Shown one piece after another: positions 23,072 through 31,522 of a stretch of DNA of 64,000 bases (within the stretch, counting starts at the first letter, position 1; each line of letters opens with the position of its first letter). Source of the DNA: Erythrobacter sp. (GTDB lineage Bacteria > Pseudomonadota > Alphaproteobacteria > Sphingomonadales > Sphingomonadaceae); NCBI RefSeq assembly GCF_011765465.1, contig NZ_CP050265.1, forward strand, positions 2,385,501-2,449,500, read 5' to 3'. The notes under the pieces are model-generated. The model was not told the DNA's origin. It did not search any database and saw only the letters and a program-made list of their open reading frames with translations. Made by a program: the position numbers and the translations under genes.

Positions 23072-23329
23072 ATGACCACACCCAATCGCCGCGCGCTTGT
23101 CAGCGTCGCTTTCGCCCCCGCCCTTGTTCTCGCGGCCTGCGGGGGGCCGGAGGAGGAGCCCGCTTACGAGGTCGATGCCGAGGATCTTTCGGGCGGGGAA
23201 TTGCAGGTCCGCACGCCCAAGGAAGGCGAAGTCCCGGTCGAGCTGCCCAAGACCGAAATGACCAATGTCCCGCCCGAAGAGGTCGGCGAAGATGGCGGGG
23301 CGATAGAGCCGGAAGACAGCGCCGAATAG
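23072..23329 (+). CDS. Small acidic lipoprotein
   Basis: An 85-residue protein with a lipoprotein signal (VLAAC lipobox, Cys about residue 23) and a short acidic, proline-rich mature part (PEEEPAYEVDAEDLSGGELQ; VPPEEVGEDGGAIEPEDSAE) without predicted fold. AAAGGAGAAC precedes the ATG. Probably an outer- or inner-membrane anchored disordered lipoprotein; function unknown. A similar lipoprotein gene follows at 23404. Confidence 0.65.
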   Translation: MTTPNRRALVSVAFAPALVLAACGGPEEEPAYEVDAEDLSGGELQVRTPKEGEVPVELPKTEMTNVPPEEVGEDGGAIEPEDSAE

Positions 23330-23403
23330 GCGCGCGGGCTGCATAACCGGCAAGGGCGCGATCGGAACGGGCTGGGGCGGGGCGCGTAAGGTCATCGAAG
23401 GAG

Positions 23404-23694
23404 ATGACGATGCACCACGCCGCCACCCACCCCATCCGCCCGCAAACCGTGTCGCTGGCGCTCGCCGCGCTGCTCGCGCTGGCCGGATGCGGCGCCGAGC
23501 CCGCGGATACCGAACCGCTCGACGAAAACGCCGAGGGCGAGATCGTCGGCGCGGAGCCGGTCGAGGACCACGAACCGGGCCAGTCGCCCGATGCGATCAA
23601 CGATCCCGTGCAGGAAGGCCCGCCGCTCATCAACCGGACCGGCCCCGACGACGAAGCCGACATCGACATCGGCTCCGAGGCCGACGAATACTAG
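23404..23694 (+). CDS. Small acidic lipoprotein
   Basis: A 96-residue protein with signal peptide and lipobox LALAGC (Cys about residue 29), followed by an acidic mature region (DTEPLDENAEGEIVGAEPVE; DDEADIDIGSEADEY). Alike in design to the lipoprotein just upstream, but not clearly homologous. GAAGGAGATG overlaps the start region. Function unknown. Confidence 0.65.
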   Translation: MTMHHAATHPIRPQTVSLALAALLALAGCGAEPADTEPLDENAEGEIVGAEPVEDHEPGQSPDAINDPVQEGPPLINRTGPDDEADIDIGSEADEY

Positions 23695-23775
23695 GCGCGC
23701 GTCGATCACCCGCTTGTCGCGCGACCGTGCCGGGCGCATAGGTCGGAACAGGGCGCGGCAATCGAGGGGAAGGAC

Positions 23776-24696
23776 ATGGAAGAGACCACCGCGGCATTGC
23801 CGGGCCGGGCGCGCAGCATCGAGGAATTCCCTGCGATCATGCAGGCCGCGATGCAGGGCGAGCGGCCCCGTCACCGCCCCTATGCGCCTGCCAAGGACGG
23901 CCCGCGAGACGTCTTCATCACCAGCTGGGCGAAGAGCGGCACGACACTGATGCAGCAGATGTTCCACCAGCTGCGCATGGCGGCGCAAGGCGGGGACATG
24001 GATTTCGACGACATCAGCCGCGTCGTGCCGTGGGACGATGTCGCGCTGCTGCTCGATTTCGACATGACGGCGCCCCAGCGCGCGCTCCCGCGCGGGTTCA
24101 AGTCGCACCGCGAATACGAGCGCCTGCCCGCAGGCCAGCGCTATGTCGTCACTCTGCGCGATCCGAAGGAGACCTTCGTCTCCTTCTACCGCTTCCTCAA
24201 CGGCTGGCACCTCGAGCGGGACGCGGTGGCGATGGAGGACTTCATGCCGCTCTGGCTGGGCGGCGGGCCGCAGGGGTGCGACTATTTCACCCACCTCCTG
24301 AGCTGGCACGCGCGGCTCGGCGAGCCCGATACGCTGGTGATGACCTATCGCTCCGTCGTGCAGGACAGGGCGGCGGCGGTCCGGCGGCTGGCGGCGTTCT
24401 GCGAGATCGTGCTGTCGGGTGAGGAAGAGGCGCTGGTGCTGGAGCGGACGAGCCGCGCGTTCATGGCCGCGCACCGCGACCGCTTCGACGACGGGATGAT
24501 CTGCCGCGTGCTGGAGGAGAAGGCGGGCGTTCCCGCCGCGAGCGATTCGGCAAAGGTGCAGGACAAGGGCAGCACCACGGATGCGCTTCCGCATTCAATC
24601 GCCGAGGCGATCGACGCGATGTGGGCCGAGCGCGTCCTCTCGGTCACGGGACACGCCGATTTCGATACCCTCGCGCGCGAGGTCGAACGGACCTAG
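23776..24696 (+). CDS. Sulfotransferase domain protein
   Basis: A 306-residue cytoplasmic protein of the PAPS-dependent sulfotransferase family. The 5'-phosphosulfate-binding loop is ITSWAKSGTTLMQQM (about residues 48-62); the 3'-phosphate-binding segment is YVVTLRDPKETFVSFYRFLNG (about 128-147), and the C-terminal DKGSTTD-like region matches the usual RKG loop poorly. It would transfer sulfate to a small molecule or lipid; substrate unknown. Converges on the third thermonuclease gene, with only 7 bases between the stops. Confidence 0.85.
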   Translation: MEETTAALPGRARSIEEFPAIMQAAMQGERPRHRPYAPAKDGPRDVFITSWAKSGTTLMQQMFHQLRMAAQGGDMDFDDISRVVPWDDVALLLDFDMTAPQRALPRGFKSHREYERLPAGQRYVVTLRDPKETFVSFYRFLNGWHLERDAVAMEDFMPLWLGGGPQGCDYFTHLLSWHARLGEPDTLVMTYRSVVQDRAAAVRRLAAFCEIVLSGEEEALVLERTSRAFMAAHRDRFDDGMICRVLEEKAGVPAASDSAKVQDKGSTTDALPHSIAEAIDAMWAERVLSVTGHADFDTLAREVERT

Positions 24697-24703
24697 GCAC
24701 ACT

Positions 24704-25207
24704 TCATTCGCACCAGTCGGCTTTCGGCGCGTCGCGCCCGCCGCGCGCGGCAAGGCCCCGCGCGATCATCGCCTCGGCCAGCATTTCCGGCTCCTCGCCC
24801 TCTCCGCTCGCCCGCCGCGCCCGGCGCAGCTCTCGGCCATAGCGGTCGCGCGGGGGCGCAGCGCCGCCGTTCCATTCGAACGGACCCTCGCCCAGCCATT
24901 CATGCAGCGCCTCGCGCGCCTTGCGGGCGAGCGCCCTTTCCGTCTCGCAAGCCCCGTCGAGCTCGGGCGCGTCGAAGCCCATGAGGCGGATGCGGCGCGG
25001 CTCGCCCACGCTTTCGAACACCACCACCGTGTCCCCGTCGACGACGCAGCCGCCCGCTCCCGCGCTGCCCTCGCCGCACAGGGCGAAGCGCGTTTCCACC
25101 GCGACCCAGCCGCGTTCCTGGAGCACCGGCCGAACGCCGAACCACCATGCCGCCATGACGATCCCGAGCAGGGCGGGTACGCGCCACAGCAGCCACCACG
25201 TCAGCAT
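24704..25207 (-). CDS. Thermonuclease (SNase-like) family protein, third copy
   Basis: A 167-residue protein with an N-terminal membrane segment (about residues 2-22, LTWWLLWRVPALLGIVMAAW), then CVVDGDTVVVF, RRIRLMGFDAPELDGACETERALARKA, DRYGRELRRAR and EAMIARGLAARGG. It is more diverged than the pair at 20942 and 21765 but keeps the VDGDT, DAPE and RYGR motifs. ATG 25207 is chosen; ATG 25261 would add 18 residues. The much longer open frame upstream is the antisense of argB and is not coding. Divergent from argB. Confidence 0.8.
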   Translation of the reverse strand: MLTWWLLWRVPALLGIVMAAWWFGVRPVLQERGWVAVETRFALCGEGSAGAGGCVVDGDTVVVFESVGEPRRIRLMGFDAPELDGACETERALARKAREALHEWLGEGPFEWNGGAAPPRDRYGRELRRARRASGEGEEPEMLAEAMIARGLAARGGRDAPKADWCE

Positions 25208-25378
25208 CCGGGGCGACGGTCCGGACCTGCGGCGCAGCGGTGAACCAAAACGAGGCGGCATCGCGGGACGGGCTAGCAAAGCGCGCCGCGCCCCGCCACT
25301 CGCCTGCGCCGATCCGCGCTTTGCATCCGTCCCGCGAGCGGCTAAGCGGCGCGCTCGCAAGGCAAGCGGAAAGGCGGC

Positions 25379-26305
25379 ATGATGAGCGCGAACGGGGAAA
25401 ACGCGGGCGACCTCGCCCGGGGCCTGTCCAAGGCCGAGGTGCTGATCGAGGCCCTGCCCTATTTCCAGCGCTATGCCGGGCGCACCTTCGTCGTGAAATA
25501 CGGCGGGCACGCGATGGGCGAGCCGGAGGCCGCGCGCGACTTCGCCGAGGACATCGTGCTGTTGAAGGCGGTCGGCATCAACCCGGTCGTGGTCCACGGC
25601 GGCGGCCCGCAGATCGGCGAGATGCTGCGGCGGCTGGGGGTGGAAAGCACCTTCATCGACGGGCTGCGCGTCACCGACGAGGCGACCGCGAAGATCGCCG
25701 AAATGGTCCTGTCGGGGGCTATCAACAAGGAACTGGTCGGCTGGCTCGCCGGGGCGGGCGGCAAAGCGATCGGCCTGTCGGGCAAGGACGGCGGGCTCGT
25801 CACCGCAAGGAAAGTCGAGCGCACCACCAAGGATCCCGAAAGCCTGATCGAGAGCGTGGTCGACCTCGGCTTCGTGGGCGAGCCGGAAAGCGTAGATACC
25901 AGCGTGATCGACACCGCGGTCGCCGCAGGGATGATCCCGGTGATCGCCCCCATCGCGCCGGGAGCGGACGGGGCGACCTACAACATCAACGCGGACACGA
26001 TGGCGGGCGCTATCGCGGCGGCGCTGGGGGCGGCGCGGCTGTTCCTGCTGACCGACGTTGCGGGCGTGCTCGATGCGGAAGGCAAGCTCCTGTCCGACCT
26101 TACCCCGGCCGACATCGCGCGGCTCAGCGAGGAAGGGGTCATAAAGGGCGGCATGGTACCCAAGCTCGAAACCTGCGTCGCGGCGGTCGAATCGGGCTGC
26201 GAGGCGGCGGTGGTGCTCGACGGGCGGGTGCCGCACGCGATGCTTCTCGAATTCTTCACCGCGCGCGGTGCGGGAACGCTGGTGCGCGCCGGGAGCAATC
26301 CCTAG
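25379..26305 (+). CDS. argB: Acetylglutamate kinase
   Basis: Second step of arginine synthesis: phosphorylates N-acetylglutamate with ATP. About 307 residues of the amino acid kinase fold. Motifs: [11 protein letters not shown] (phosphate-binding Lys), [14 protein letters not shown] (acetylglutamate site), [24 protein letters not shown] and [10 protein letters not shown]. The N-terminal helix ([19 protein letters not shown]) is the one typical of arginine-sensitive hexameric enzymes, so feedback inhibition is likely. Start ATG 25379 or 25382. No other arg gene is adjacent. Confidence 0.95.
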   Translation: MMSANGENAGDLARGLSKAEVLIEALPYFQRYAGRTFVVKYGGHAMGEPEAARDFAEDIVLLKAVGINPVVVHGGGPQIGEMLRRLGVESTFIDGLRVTDEATAKIAEMVLSGAINKELVGWLAGAGGKAIGLSGKDGGLVTARKVERTTKDPESLIESVVDLGFVGEPESVDTSVIDTAVAAGMIPVIAPIAPGADGATYNINADTMAGAIAAALGAARLFLLTDVAGVLDAEGKLLSDLTPADIARLSEEGVIKGGMVPKLETCVAAVESGCEAAVVLDGRVPHAMLLEFFTARGAGTLVRAGSNP

Positions 26306-26404
26306 GTAGGGGGTCTGGCGCAGGCTGTATTGCTCGTGTAATACGCCGCGAAGGGACGACCATCTGCGCGAAACGCGCACTTCAAACCGATAACAGGCAG
26401 GTCC

Positions 26405-26701
26405 ATGCAAGCATTGTTCACACTCTACCAGATCGTCGACGTCCTCGTTGGCGTACTGGTCATGCTCATCATCATCCAGTTCGTGATCGGGCTGCTCTTC
26501 GCCTTCAACGTGGTGAGCCCGTCCAACCAGTTCCTGATGGCGTTCTACACTTCGATCAACAGCCTGCTCGATCCGATATTGCGCCCCATCCGGCGGATCA
26601 TGCCGGACACGGGGACGATCGACTTCTCGCCCCTGGTGCTGATCCTCGGCTTGCAGATTTTCCTCATCATCCTCGATGGCCTCATCCGAAGCGCCTACTG
26701 A
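26405..26701 (+). CDS. YggT family membrane protein
   Basis: A 98-residue protein with two YggT segments: a first helix (about residues 5-34, [20 protein letters not shown]) and a second (about 75-92, [19 protein letters not shown]), with a loop carrying [21 protein letters not shown], the conserved PxRRxxPxxGxxDxSP signature. Members assist osmotic stress tolerance or septum-related membrane organisation. CDS ends 4 bases before folD, so they are probably co-transcribed. Confidence 0.9.
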   Translation: MQALFTLYQIVDVLVGVLVMLIIIQFVIGLLFAFNVVSPSNQFLMAFYTSINSLLDPILRPIRRIMPDTGTIDFSPLVLILGLQIFLIILDGLIRSAY

Positions 26702-26705
26702 TTCG

Positions 26706-27602
26706 ATGACGCAAGCGACCCGCATCGACGGCAAGGCTTTCGCCGCGCGCCTGCGCGAGACGGTGGGCGAGCACGCGCTGGCCTTCGCACAGAAGACCGG
26801 GCGCAAGCCGGGGCTTGCCGTGGTGCTGGTGGGCGAGGACCCGGCGAGCCAGGTCTATGTCGGCTCGAAGCACAAGGCGTGCATCGCCGCGAACATGGAA
26901 AGCTTCGAACACCGCCTGCCCGCCGACACTTCCGAGGCGGACCTGCTCGCGCTGGTCGAGCAGCTGAACGCCGACCCGGCGGTGGACGGCGTGCTCGTCC
27001 AGCTCCCCCTGCCGCCGCAGATCGACGAGCAGAAGGTGATCGCCACCATAGACCCGGACAAGGATGTCGACGGCTTCCACGTCATCAGCGCAGGCCGGCT
27101 TTCGGTCGGGCAGGAAGGCTTCGTGCCCTGCACGCCCTTGGGCTGCATCATGCTGCTCAAGGACCTCCACGGCGACCTGTCGGGGATGGACGCGGTCGTG
27201 ATCGGGCGCTCGAACATCGTGGGCAAGCCGATGGCGCAGCTCCTCGTCGATGCAAACGCCACCGTCACCATCGCGCACAGCCGGACGAAGAACCTCGCCG
27301 AGGTCGTGCGGCGGGCGGACATCGTGGTTGCCGCGGTGGGCCGGGCGGAGATGGTCCGCGGCGACTGGATCAAGCCGGGCGCGAGCGTGATCGATGTCGG
27401 CATCAACCGCCTGCCGCCCGAACCGGGCAAGGAGAAGGGCCGGCTCGTCGGCGATGTCGCCTATGACGAAGCCGCCGCAGTCGCGGGCGCGATCACCCCG
27501 GTCCCGGGCGGGGTCGGGCCGATGACGATTGCGGTCCTGCTCAGGAACACGCTGGTCGCCGCGCATCGCAATGCCTCTCTCGACCCGCCGGAGGGGCTGT
27601 GA
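26706..27602 (+). CDS. folD: Methylenetetrahydrofolate dehydrogenase / methenyltetrahydrofolate cyclohydrolase
   Basis: Converts methylene-THF to formyl-THF via methenyl-THF with NADP+. 298 residues. The substrate site shows [15 protein letters not shown] (catalytic Lys in SKHKAC-type YxxxK motif), [15 protein letters not shown] and [11 protein letters not shown]; the dinucleotide domain shows [17 protein letters not shown] and the C-terminal [16 protein letters not shown] 26706 is preferred over 26676 by alignment with the family. It overlaps the following lipoprotein gene by a GTGA junction. Confidence 0.95.
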   Translation: MTQATRIDGKAFAARLRETVGEHALAFAQKTGRKPGLAVVLVGEDPASQVYVGSKHKACIAANMESFEHRLPADTSEADLLALVEQLNADPAVDGVLVQLPLPPQIDEQKVIATIDPDKDVDGFHVISAGRLSVGQEGFVPCTPLGCIMLLKDLHGDLSGMDAVVIGRSNIVGKPMAQLLVDANATVTIAHSRTKNLAEVVRRADIVVAAVGRAEMVRGDWIKPGASVIDVGINRLPPEPGKEKGRLVGDVAYDEAAAVAGAITPVPGGVGPMTIAVLLRNTLVAAHRNASLDPPEGL

Positions 27603-28366
27603 GAAGCCGCGCCGCCGCCGCGTTCGCCCTCGGCATCGCCGCGCTCGCGCTGGCGGGCTGTTCGGGGGGGCAGCGGCGCGGGCCTCCGCCCGAGGTGATC
27701 AACCGCGTGCTCACCGGCGCTCCGGGCGAGGCCCAGCCGAGCAGCATCGTCGCCACCGAGGTCGCCTATGCCCGCGCCGCGCGCGAGCGCGGGCAATTCA
27801 CCGCGATGGGCGAATACGCCGCGCCTGCCGCGCTTCTGCACGGGCGCAACGGCCCCGTCCCCTTCAACGCGCTCGCGGGCGAATTGACCGACCCTGAGGA
27901 GCCCGTGCAATGGGCGCCGCGCACCGTGGTGATAAGCTGCGACGGCGCTCTTGCGGTGAGCGCGGGCCGCTTCCTCGAGCCCGAGGGCTTCGTCGGAAGC
28001 TATGTCACCACCTGGGCCCGGCAACCCGACGGCAGCTATAAATGGACCTACGACGTCGCCGGGCGCGACGACCCGCAGCCACCTCCGCGGCCCAAGGCGG
28101 AGGAAGGCGATATCGTCGTCACCGCGATGGATTCGATCCTCGGCCTCGTCGCCTCCTGCCCGCCGCGCGGGCTCGAGGTGCCGCCCCCGCCCGCCGTCCC
28201 GATCGGCGAAGGGGACGGCAATGCCCGCCTGTCGTCGGACGGCACGCTGCGCTGGCGCTGGGAACACGGCGCGGACGGGACGAAGCAGGTCGCGGTCGAC
28301 TATTTCTACCAAGGCGAATGGGTCACCGCGATCGAGGAAAGCCTTGCATCTTCGCCGCAGGAATGA
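27599..28366 (+). CDS. Lipoprotein of unknown function
   Basis: A 255-residue protein beginning at GTG in a 4-base overlap with the folD stop. Lipobox LALAGC puts the Cys near residue 20. The mature domain has [24 protein letters not shown] and [21 protein letters not shown], then [10 protein letters not shown] and a C-terminal [19 protein letters not shown], resembling a small NTF2/SnoaL-like fold with an added C-terminal part. Similar genes follow folD in other Erythrobacteraceae as far as I recall. Role unknown. Confidence 0.7.
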   Translation: MRSRAAAAFALGIAALALAGCSGGQRRGPPPEVINRVLTGAPGEAQPSSIVATEVAYARAARERGQFTAMGEYAAPAALLHGRNGPVPFNALAGELTDPEEPVQWAPRTVVISCDGALAVSAGRFLEPEGFVGSYVTTWARQPDGSYKWTYDVAGRDDPQPPPRPKAEEGDIVVTAMDSILGLVASCPPRGLEVPPPPAVPIGEGDGNARLSSDGTLRWRWEHGADGTKQVAVDYFYQGEWVTAIEESLASSPQE

Positions 28367-28409
28367 TGAGGGGCCGCGCGTCCGCCCTTCCCGCATCTGA
28401 GGCCCGCCC

Positions 28410-29039
28410 GTGATCCTGTCCGAACTCTTCGTCTCGGCTTTCGTCACCCTGTTCGTGGTGATCGACCCGCCCGGCTGCGCGCCGATCTATGCAGGGCTCA
28501 CCAAGCAGGCGACCGCGGCACAGGCGCGCGCCATGGCCCTGCGCGCGACCTTCATCGCGGCGATCATCCTGCTCATCTTCGCCTTCTTCGGCGAGCCGCT
28601 GCTCTCCGCGCTCCACATCGAGCTCGACAGCTTCCGCATCGCAGGCGGGCTGATGCTGTTCTGGATCGCCTTCGACATGGTCTTCGAAAAGCGCACTCAG
28701 CGCCGCGAGGAACGCGCCGAGAAGATCGCCGCGACCCCGGAGATCGAGGATGTTTCGGTGTTTCCCATGGCGATGCCGATGCTGGCGGGGCCGGGCGCGA
28801 TCGCGGCGATCATGCTGCTGATGAACGAGGCGGAAAGCGCGTCCGAGCGGATCGAGGTCTTCGCCGCGATGGGCGCGGTGCTCGCGATCACGGCGGCGGC
28901 GCTGGTCGCGGCCGGACCGATGATCCGCGTGCTCGGCGACAAGGTCGAGGCGGTCATCACGCGCCTCCTAGGCGTGCTGCTCGCGGCGCTGGCGGCGCAA
29001 TACGTGATCGACGGGGTGAAGGGCAGCTTCGGGGGGTGA
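28410..29039 (+). CDS. MarC family integral membrane protein
   Basis: A 209-residue protein with six helices. ELFVSAFVTLFVVIDPPGCAPIYAGLT is the hallmark first helix of MarC (xxFVVIDPxGxxPI). Then AIILLIFAFFGEPLLSALHI, GGLMLFWIAFDMVF, and PMAMPMLAGPGAIAAIMLL, the repeated PxAxPxLAGPG motif. The family was once linked to multiple antibiotic resistance, which has not been upheld; true role unknown. Start GTG 28410. Confidence 0.9.
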   Translation: MILSELFVSAFVTLFVVIDPPGCAPIYAGLTKQATAAQARAMALRATFIAAIILLIFAFFGEPLLSALHIELDSFRIAGGLMLFWIAFDMVFEKRTQRREERAEKIAATPEIEDVSVFPMAMPMLAGPGAIAAIMLLMNEAESASERIEVFAAMGAVLAITAAALVAAGPMIRVLGDKVEAVITRLLGVLLAALAAQYVIDGVKGSFGG

Positions 29040-29102
29040 GGGTGCGGACTGTCCGCTGACGACCCCATAGCTGCCATTGCTTTTCGATGTTAGATAGCTG
29101 CT

Positions 29103-29378
29103 ATGGAACCGCGATATAGATGCTGCGAGTTACTTTCCGCCGATGCAAAACTTCGACTAGCGATCTACGACCGAGCAGATTTCCACTACATGATCGTCGA
29201 GGAGCGCGTTCGCAGTTATGAAGCTGGTGACGAATGTAATCCGGACTACGTGTCCTTCCCATGTAACGCACGTTGGGAACCACACTGGCAGATTTGGGCG
29301 CAGCCCCGTTCTGGGATATTCGGGACCGTCGAAGATGCCTTGAGGGAAGGAAAGCGTATTCTCGCTAGAGGCCGCTAA
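29103..29378 (+). CDS. Hypothetical protein, low-GC orphan
   Basis: A 91-residue protein with many Cys, Trp and Tyr residues (YRCCELLSADAKLRLAIYDRADFHYMIVEE; FPCNARWEPHWQIWAQPRSGIF) and an ending typical of a domain with C-terminal helix (TVEDALREGKRILARGR). G+C here is near 50%, well below neighbours, suggesting acquisition. No clear ribosome binding site. No family recognised. Confidence 0.5.
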   Translation: MEPRYRCCELLSADAKLRLAIYDRADFHYMIVEERVRSYEAGDECNPDYVSFPCNARWEPHWQIWAQPRSGIFGTVEDALREGKRILARGR

Positions 29379-29445
29379 CCACCCACTTGCGGACATACCG
29401 GCCCGCAGCGCAATTCGCCGAAAGCAGACCCCCCGGCGCCCTCCC

Positions 29446-30057
29446 CTATTGCAGCGTCATGATCTCCTCGCCCCCGTCGCGGCGGCCGTAGAACTGCATC
29501 AGCTGCACCAGCAATTCGCACCGGGCCGACAGGTTCTCCGCCTCCAGCAGCGCCTGTTTCGACGCGGGATCGAACGGCGCGATCTGGGAGACGCCGTTGA
29601 TCAGCGACTGGTCATCCAGACGCTCGACCGAATCCCAGTCGACCGAATAGCCCTGGCTGTCGGCGAAGTGCCGCGCCTCGCGCTCGAACCCGCCGCGCTG
29701 GGCGTGGGTGAGCGTTTCGTCCTCGTCGTCCTCGATCAGCTCGGCCTCGACCTGGCGGAAGGCGGTCGTCACGTCGAGTTCGCGGATCAGGCGAAAGCGC
29801 GATTCGCCTTCGAGCACGAGGTTGTAGCGCCCGTCGTCCATAGCCTCGATCTCGCCGATCCGCCCGACGCAGCCGACGGTATAGAGCGGCGCGCCCTCGA
29901 TCGGGCGCTGCGGCTGGATCATCGCGATCCGCCGGTCGCGCACCAGCGCATCGCCCACCAGCGCGCGGTAGCGCGGCTCGAAGATGTGGAGCGGCAATTG
30001 CAGCCCCGGAAAGAGCACCGCACCGGGCAGGGGAAAGATCGAGAGGCGGGTCGTCAT
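29446..30057 (-). CDS. Lon N-terminal (PUA-like) domain protein
   Basis: A 203-residue stand-alone Lon substrate-binding domain. RLSIFPLPGAVLFPGLQLPLHIFEPRY is the invariant opening; GCVGRIGEIEAMDDGRYNLVLEGESRFRL follows, then a helical C-terminal half (about 120-203). Without the ATPase and protease parts it may act as adaptor or chaperone-like protein. ATG 30057 lies 5 bases after the thioredoxin gene stop, so the two form an operon, as is usual in alphaproteobacteria. Confidence 0.9.
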   Translation of the reverse strand: MTTRLSIFPLPGAVLFPGLQLPLHIFEPRYRALVGDALVRDRRIAMIQPQRPIEGAPLYTVGCVGRIGEIEAMDDGRYNLVLEGESRFRLIRELDVTTAFRQVEAELIEDDEDETLTHAQRGGFEREARHFADSQGYSVDWDSVERLDDQSLINGVSQIAPFDPASKQALLEAENLSARCELLVQLMQFYGRRDGGEEIMTLQ

Positions 30058-30062
30058 GCGCC

Positions 30063-30995
30063 TTATCCGAACAGGATCTTCGACAGGCGGCGGCGGGTTG
30101 CGACGACCCACGGGTCCTCGAGGCCGATCGCCTCGAACATCTTGAGCAGCTGCGCGCGCGCCGCACCCTCGTTCCATTCGCGGTCCTTTTCGACCATGGA
30201 AAGCAGCGTGTCGGCGGCCTCGTCGCGGCGGCCCGCGGCAAACGCCGCCTCGGCATAGGCGAGCTGCGCGTCCATGTCGTCGGGGCTCGCCTCGGCCTTG
30301 GCCTTGAGGTCGGCGAGTTCGCCCTCGTCGACCTTCGTCCCGGCAAGGTCGAGCGCGGATTTGGCCGCGCCCATCGCGGGGTCACCCGCAAGGCGCGGAT
30401 CGTTCATCATCGCCTCGAACACCTGCTTCGCCTCGTCGACCTGGTCGAGCATGACCAGCGCCCGCACGAGGCCCGAGGCGGCCGCTGCATTGTCGGGAGC
30501 GAATTCGGTAACCTGGCCGAAGATGCCCGCCGCGCGCTGAGCGTCGCCGCCGGTCAGCGCGTCCTCGCCCATCTGCACGAACTGCGCGATTTCCTCGGGC
30601 GACGGCCCCTGCTGCTGGCCGTTCGCGCCCTCCGCGCCCGCCTGCACCGGCAATTGCTGGAGCAGCTGGTCGAGCACCTGCTTCAATTGCGATTCGCTGC
30701 GGGCCGAAGTCAGGTCGGCGACCGGCTGGCCCTGGAACATGGCATAGACCGTCGGGATCGAGCGGACCTGGAACTGGCTCGCGATGAACTGTTCTTCGTC
30801 GACATTGATCTTGGCAAGCACCACGCCCTTGTCGGCATAATCGGCCGCGACCTTTTCCAGCGTCGGGGCGAGCGCCTTGCACGGGCCGCACCATTCGGCC
30901 CAGAAATCGAGGATGACGAGCTTCGTCTGCGAGGGTTCGACCACGTTCTTGCGGAAGCGGTCGACCGCCTTCTGTTCATCGAGATTGAGACCCAT
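30063..30995 (-). CDS. Thioredoxin-TPR protein (CnoX/YbbN type)
   Basis: A 310-residue protein: thioredoxin domain (about 15-120) with the active WAEWCGPCK motif and the cis-proline in RSIPTVYAMFQGQP, a Gln-rich linker (about 130-148), then TPR-like helices (150-310; MGEDALTGGDAQRAAGIFGQV, ARAQLLKMFEAIGLEDPWV). E. coli YbbN/CnoX is a holdase-redoxin that protects proteins from chlorine stress; there the CxxC is altered, whereas here CGPC is complete, so true thioredoxin activity is expected. Start ATG 30995. Confidence 0.9.
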   Translation of the reverse strand: MGLNLDEQKAVDRFRKNVVEPSQTKLVILDFWAEWCGPCKALAPTLEKVAADYADKGVVLAKINVDEEQFIASQFQVRSIPTVYAMFQGQPVADLTSARSESQLKQVLDQLLQQLPVQAGAEGANGQQQGPSPEEIAQFVQMGEDALTGGDAQRAAGIFGQVTEFAPDNAAAASGLVRALVMLDQVDEAKQVFEAMMNDPRLAGDPAMGAAKSALDLAGTKVDEGELADLKAKAEASPDDMDAQLAYAEAAFAAGRRDEAADTLLSMVEKDREWNEGAARAQLLKMFEAIGLEDPWVVATRRRLSKILFG

Positions 30996-31236
30996 GCTGG
31001 CCAAGGGCGTGCTCCTGTCGTTCGGCTGGTGTCGTCTGCGGCACTCAATACAATATGCCACAATGTGGGAGGTTTTGGGGCTTTGTGAAGCGCGCATTTG
31101 CGCTGAAGCCTCGGGGACGCGCGATCAAGCGATAATTGCGCCATTTTTGGGCTTGCAGGGGTCGCGAGGCGCTGCTAATCGCGCCGCCTCCCCGGCAGGG
31201 AAGTGGCGACAGCGCCCCCTGTCACGGCGCCAGTGA

Positions 31237-31311
31237 GCGGGCGTAGCTCAGGGGTAGAGCACAACCTTGCCAAGGTTGGGGTCGAGAGTTCGAATCTCTT
31301 CGCCCGCTCCA
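31237..31311 (+). tRNA. tRNA-Gly (anticodon GCC)
   Basis: GCGGGCG at 31237-31243 pairs with CGCCCGC at 31301-31307, the discriminator is T, and CCA is encoded at 31309-31311. The D-arm (AGCTCAGGGGTAGAGC), a 5-bp anticodon stem CAACC/GGTTG with loop TTGCCAA (anticodon GCC at 31269-31271), and a T-arm with GTTCGAATC are all present. All glycine GGC/GGT codons would be read by it. Confidence 0.97.
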
Positions 31312-31468
31312 TTGCCTTGCTGCGTTGCCCGGATTCCTTTGGCCGTCGAAGACCTCGTGGACCGTGCCATTCTTGCAGCAGGTCGGACAGGAATGCCGCG
31401 CGGGTCACGCACTTCGTCGCATTGATTCAAGGCCAGGCTTGATCTTGCGATTTGGCACTGTATGGCGA

Positions 31469-31481
31469 TGATACTTTATCA
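31469..31481. promoter_or_regulatory. Inverted repeat TGATA-N3-TATCA before zinc-type receptor
   Basis: TGATACTTTATCA has perfect 5-bp arms and lies 41 bases before ATG 31523, in an AT-rich stretch. Its position and AT-rich palindromic nature fit a Fur-superfamily (for example Zur) operator, but I cannot match it to a firm consensus. Confidence 0.35.
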
Positions 31482-31522
31482 CATAAAGCTATTGCCTTCA
31501 TTCAGTGCCAAGGATTTCCCCC

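Noticed and set aside
25208..26806. Long N-terminal extension of the third thermonuclease frame
   Set aside because: It runs antisense through argB and the YggT gene; the domain needs only the part from ATG 25207.
31237..31311. tRNA as attachment site of an integrated element
   Set aside because: No integrase gene or repeat of the tRNA 3' end was seen in the window.
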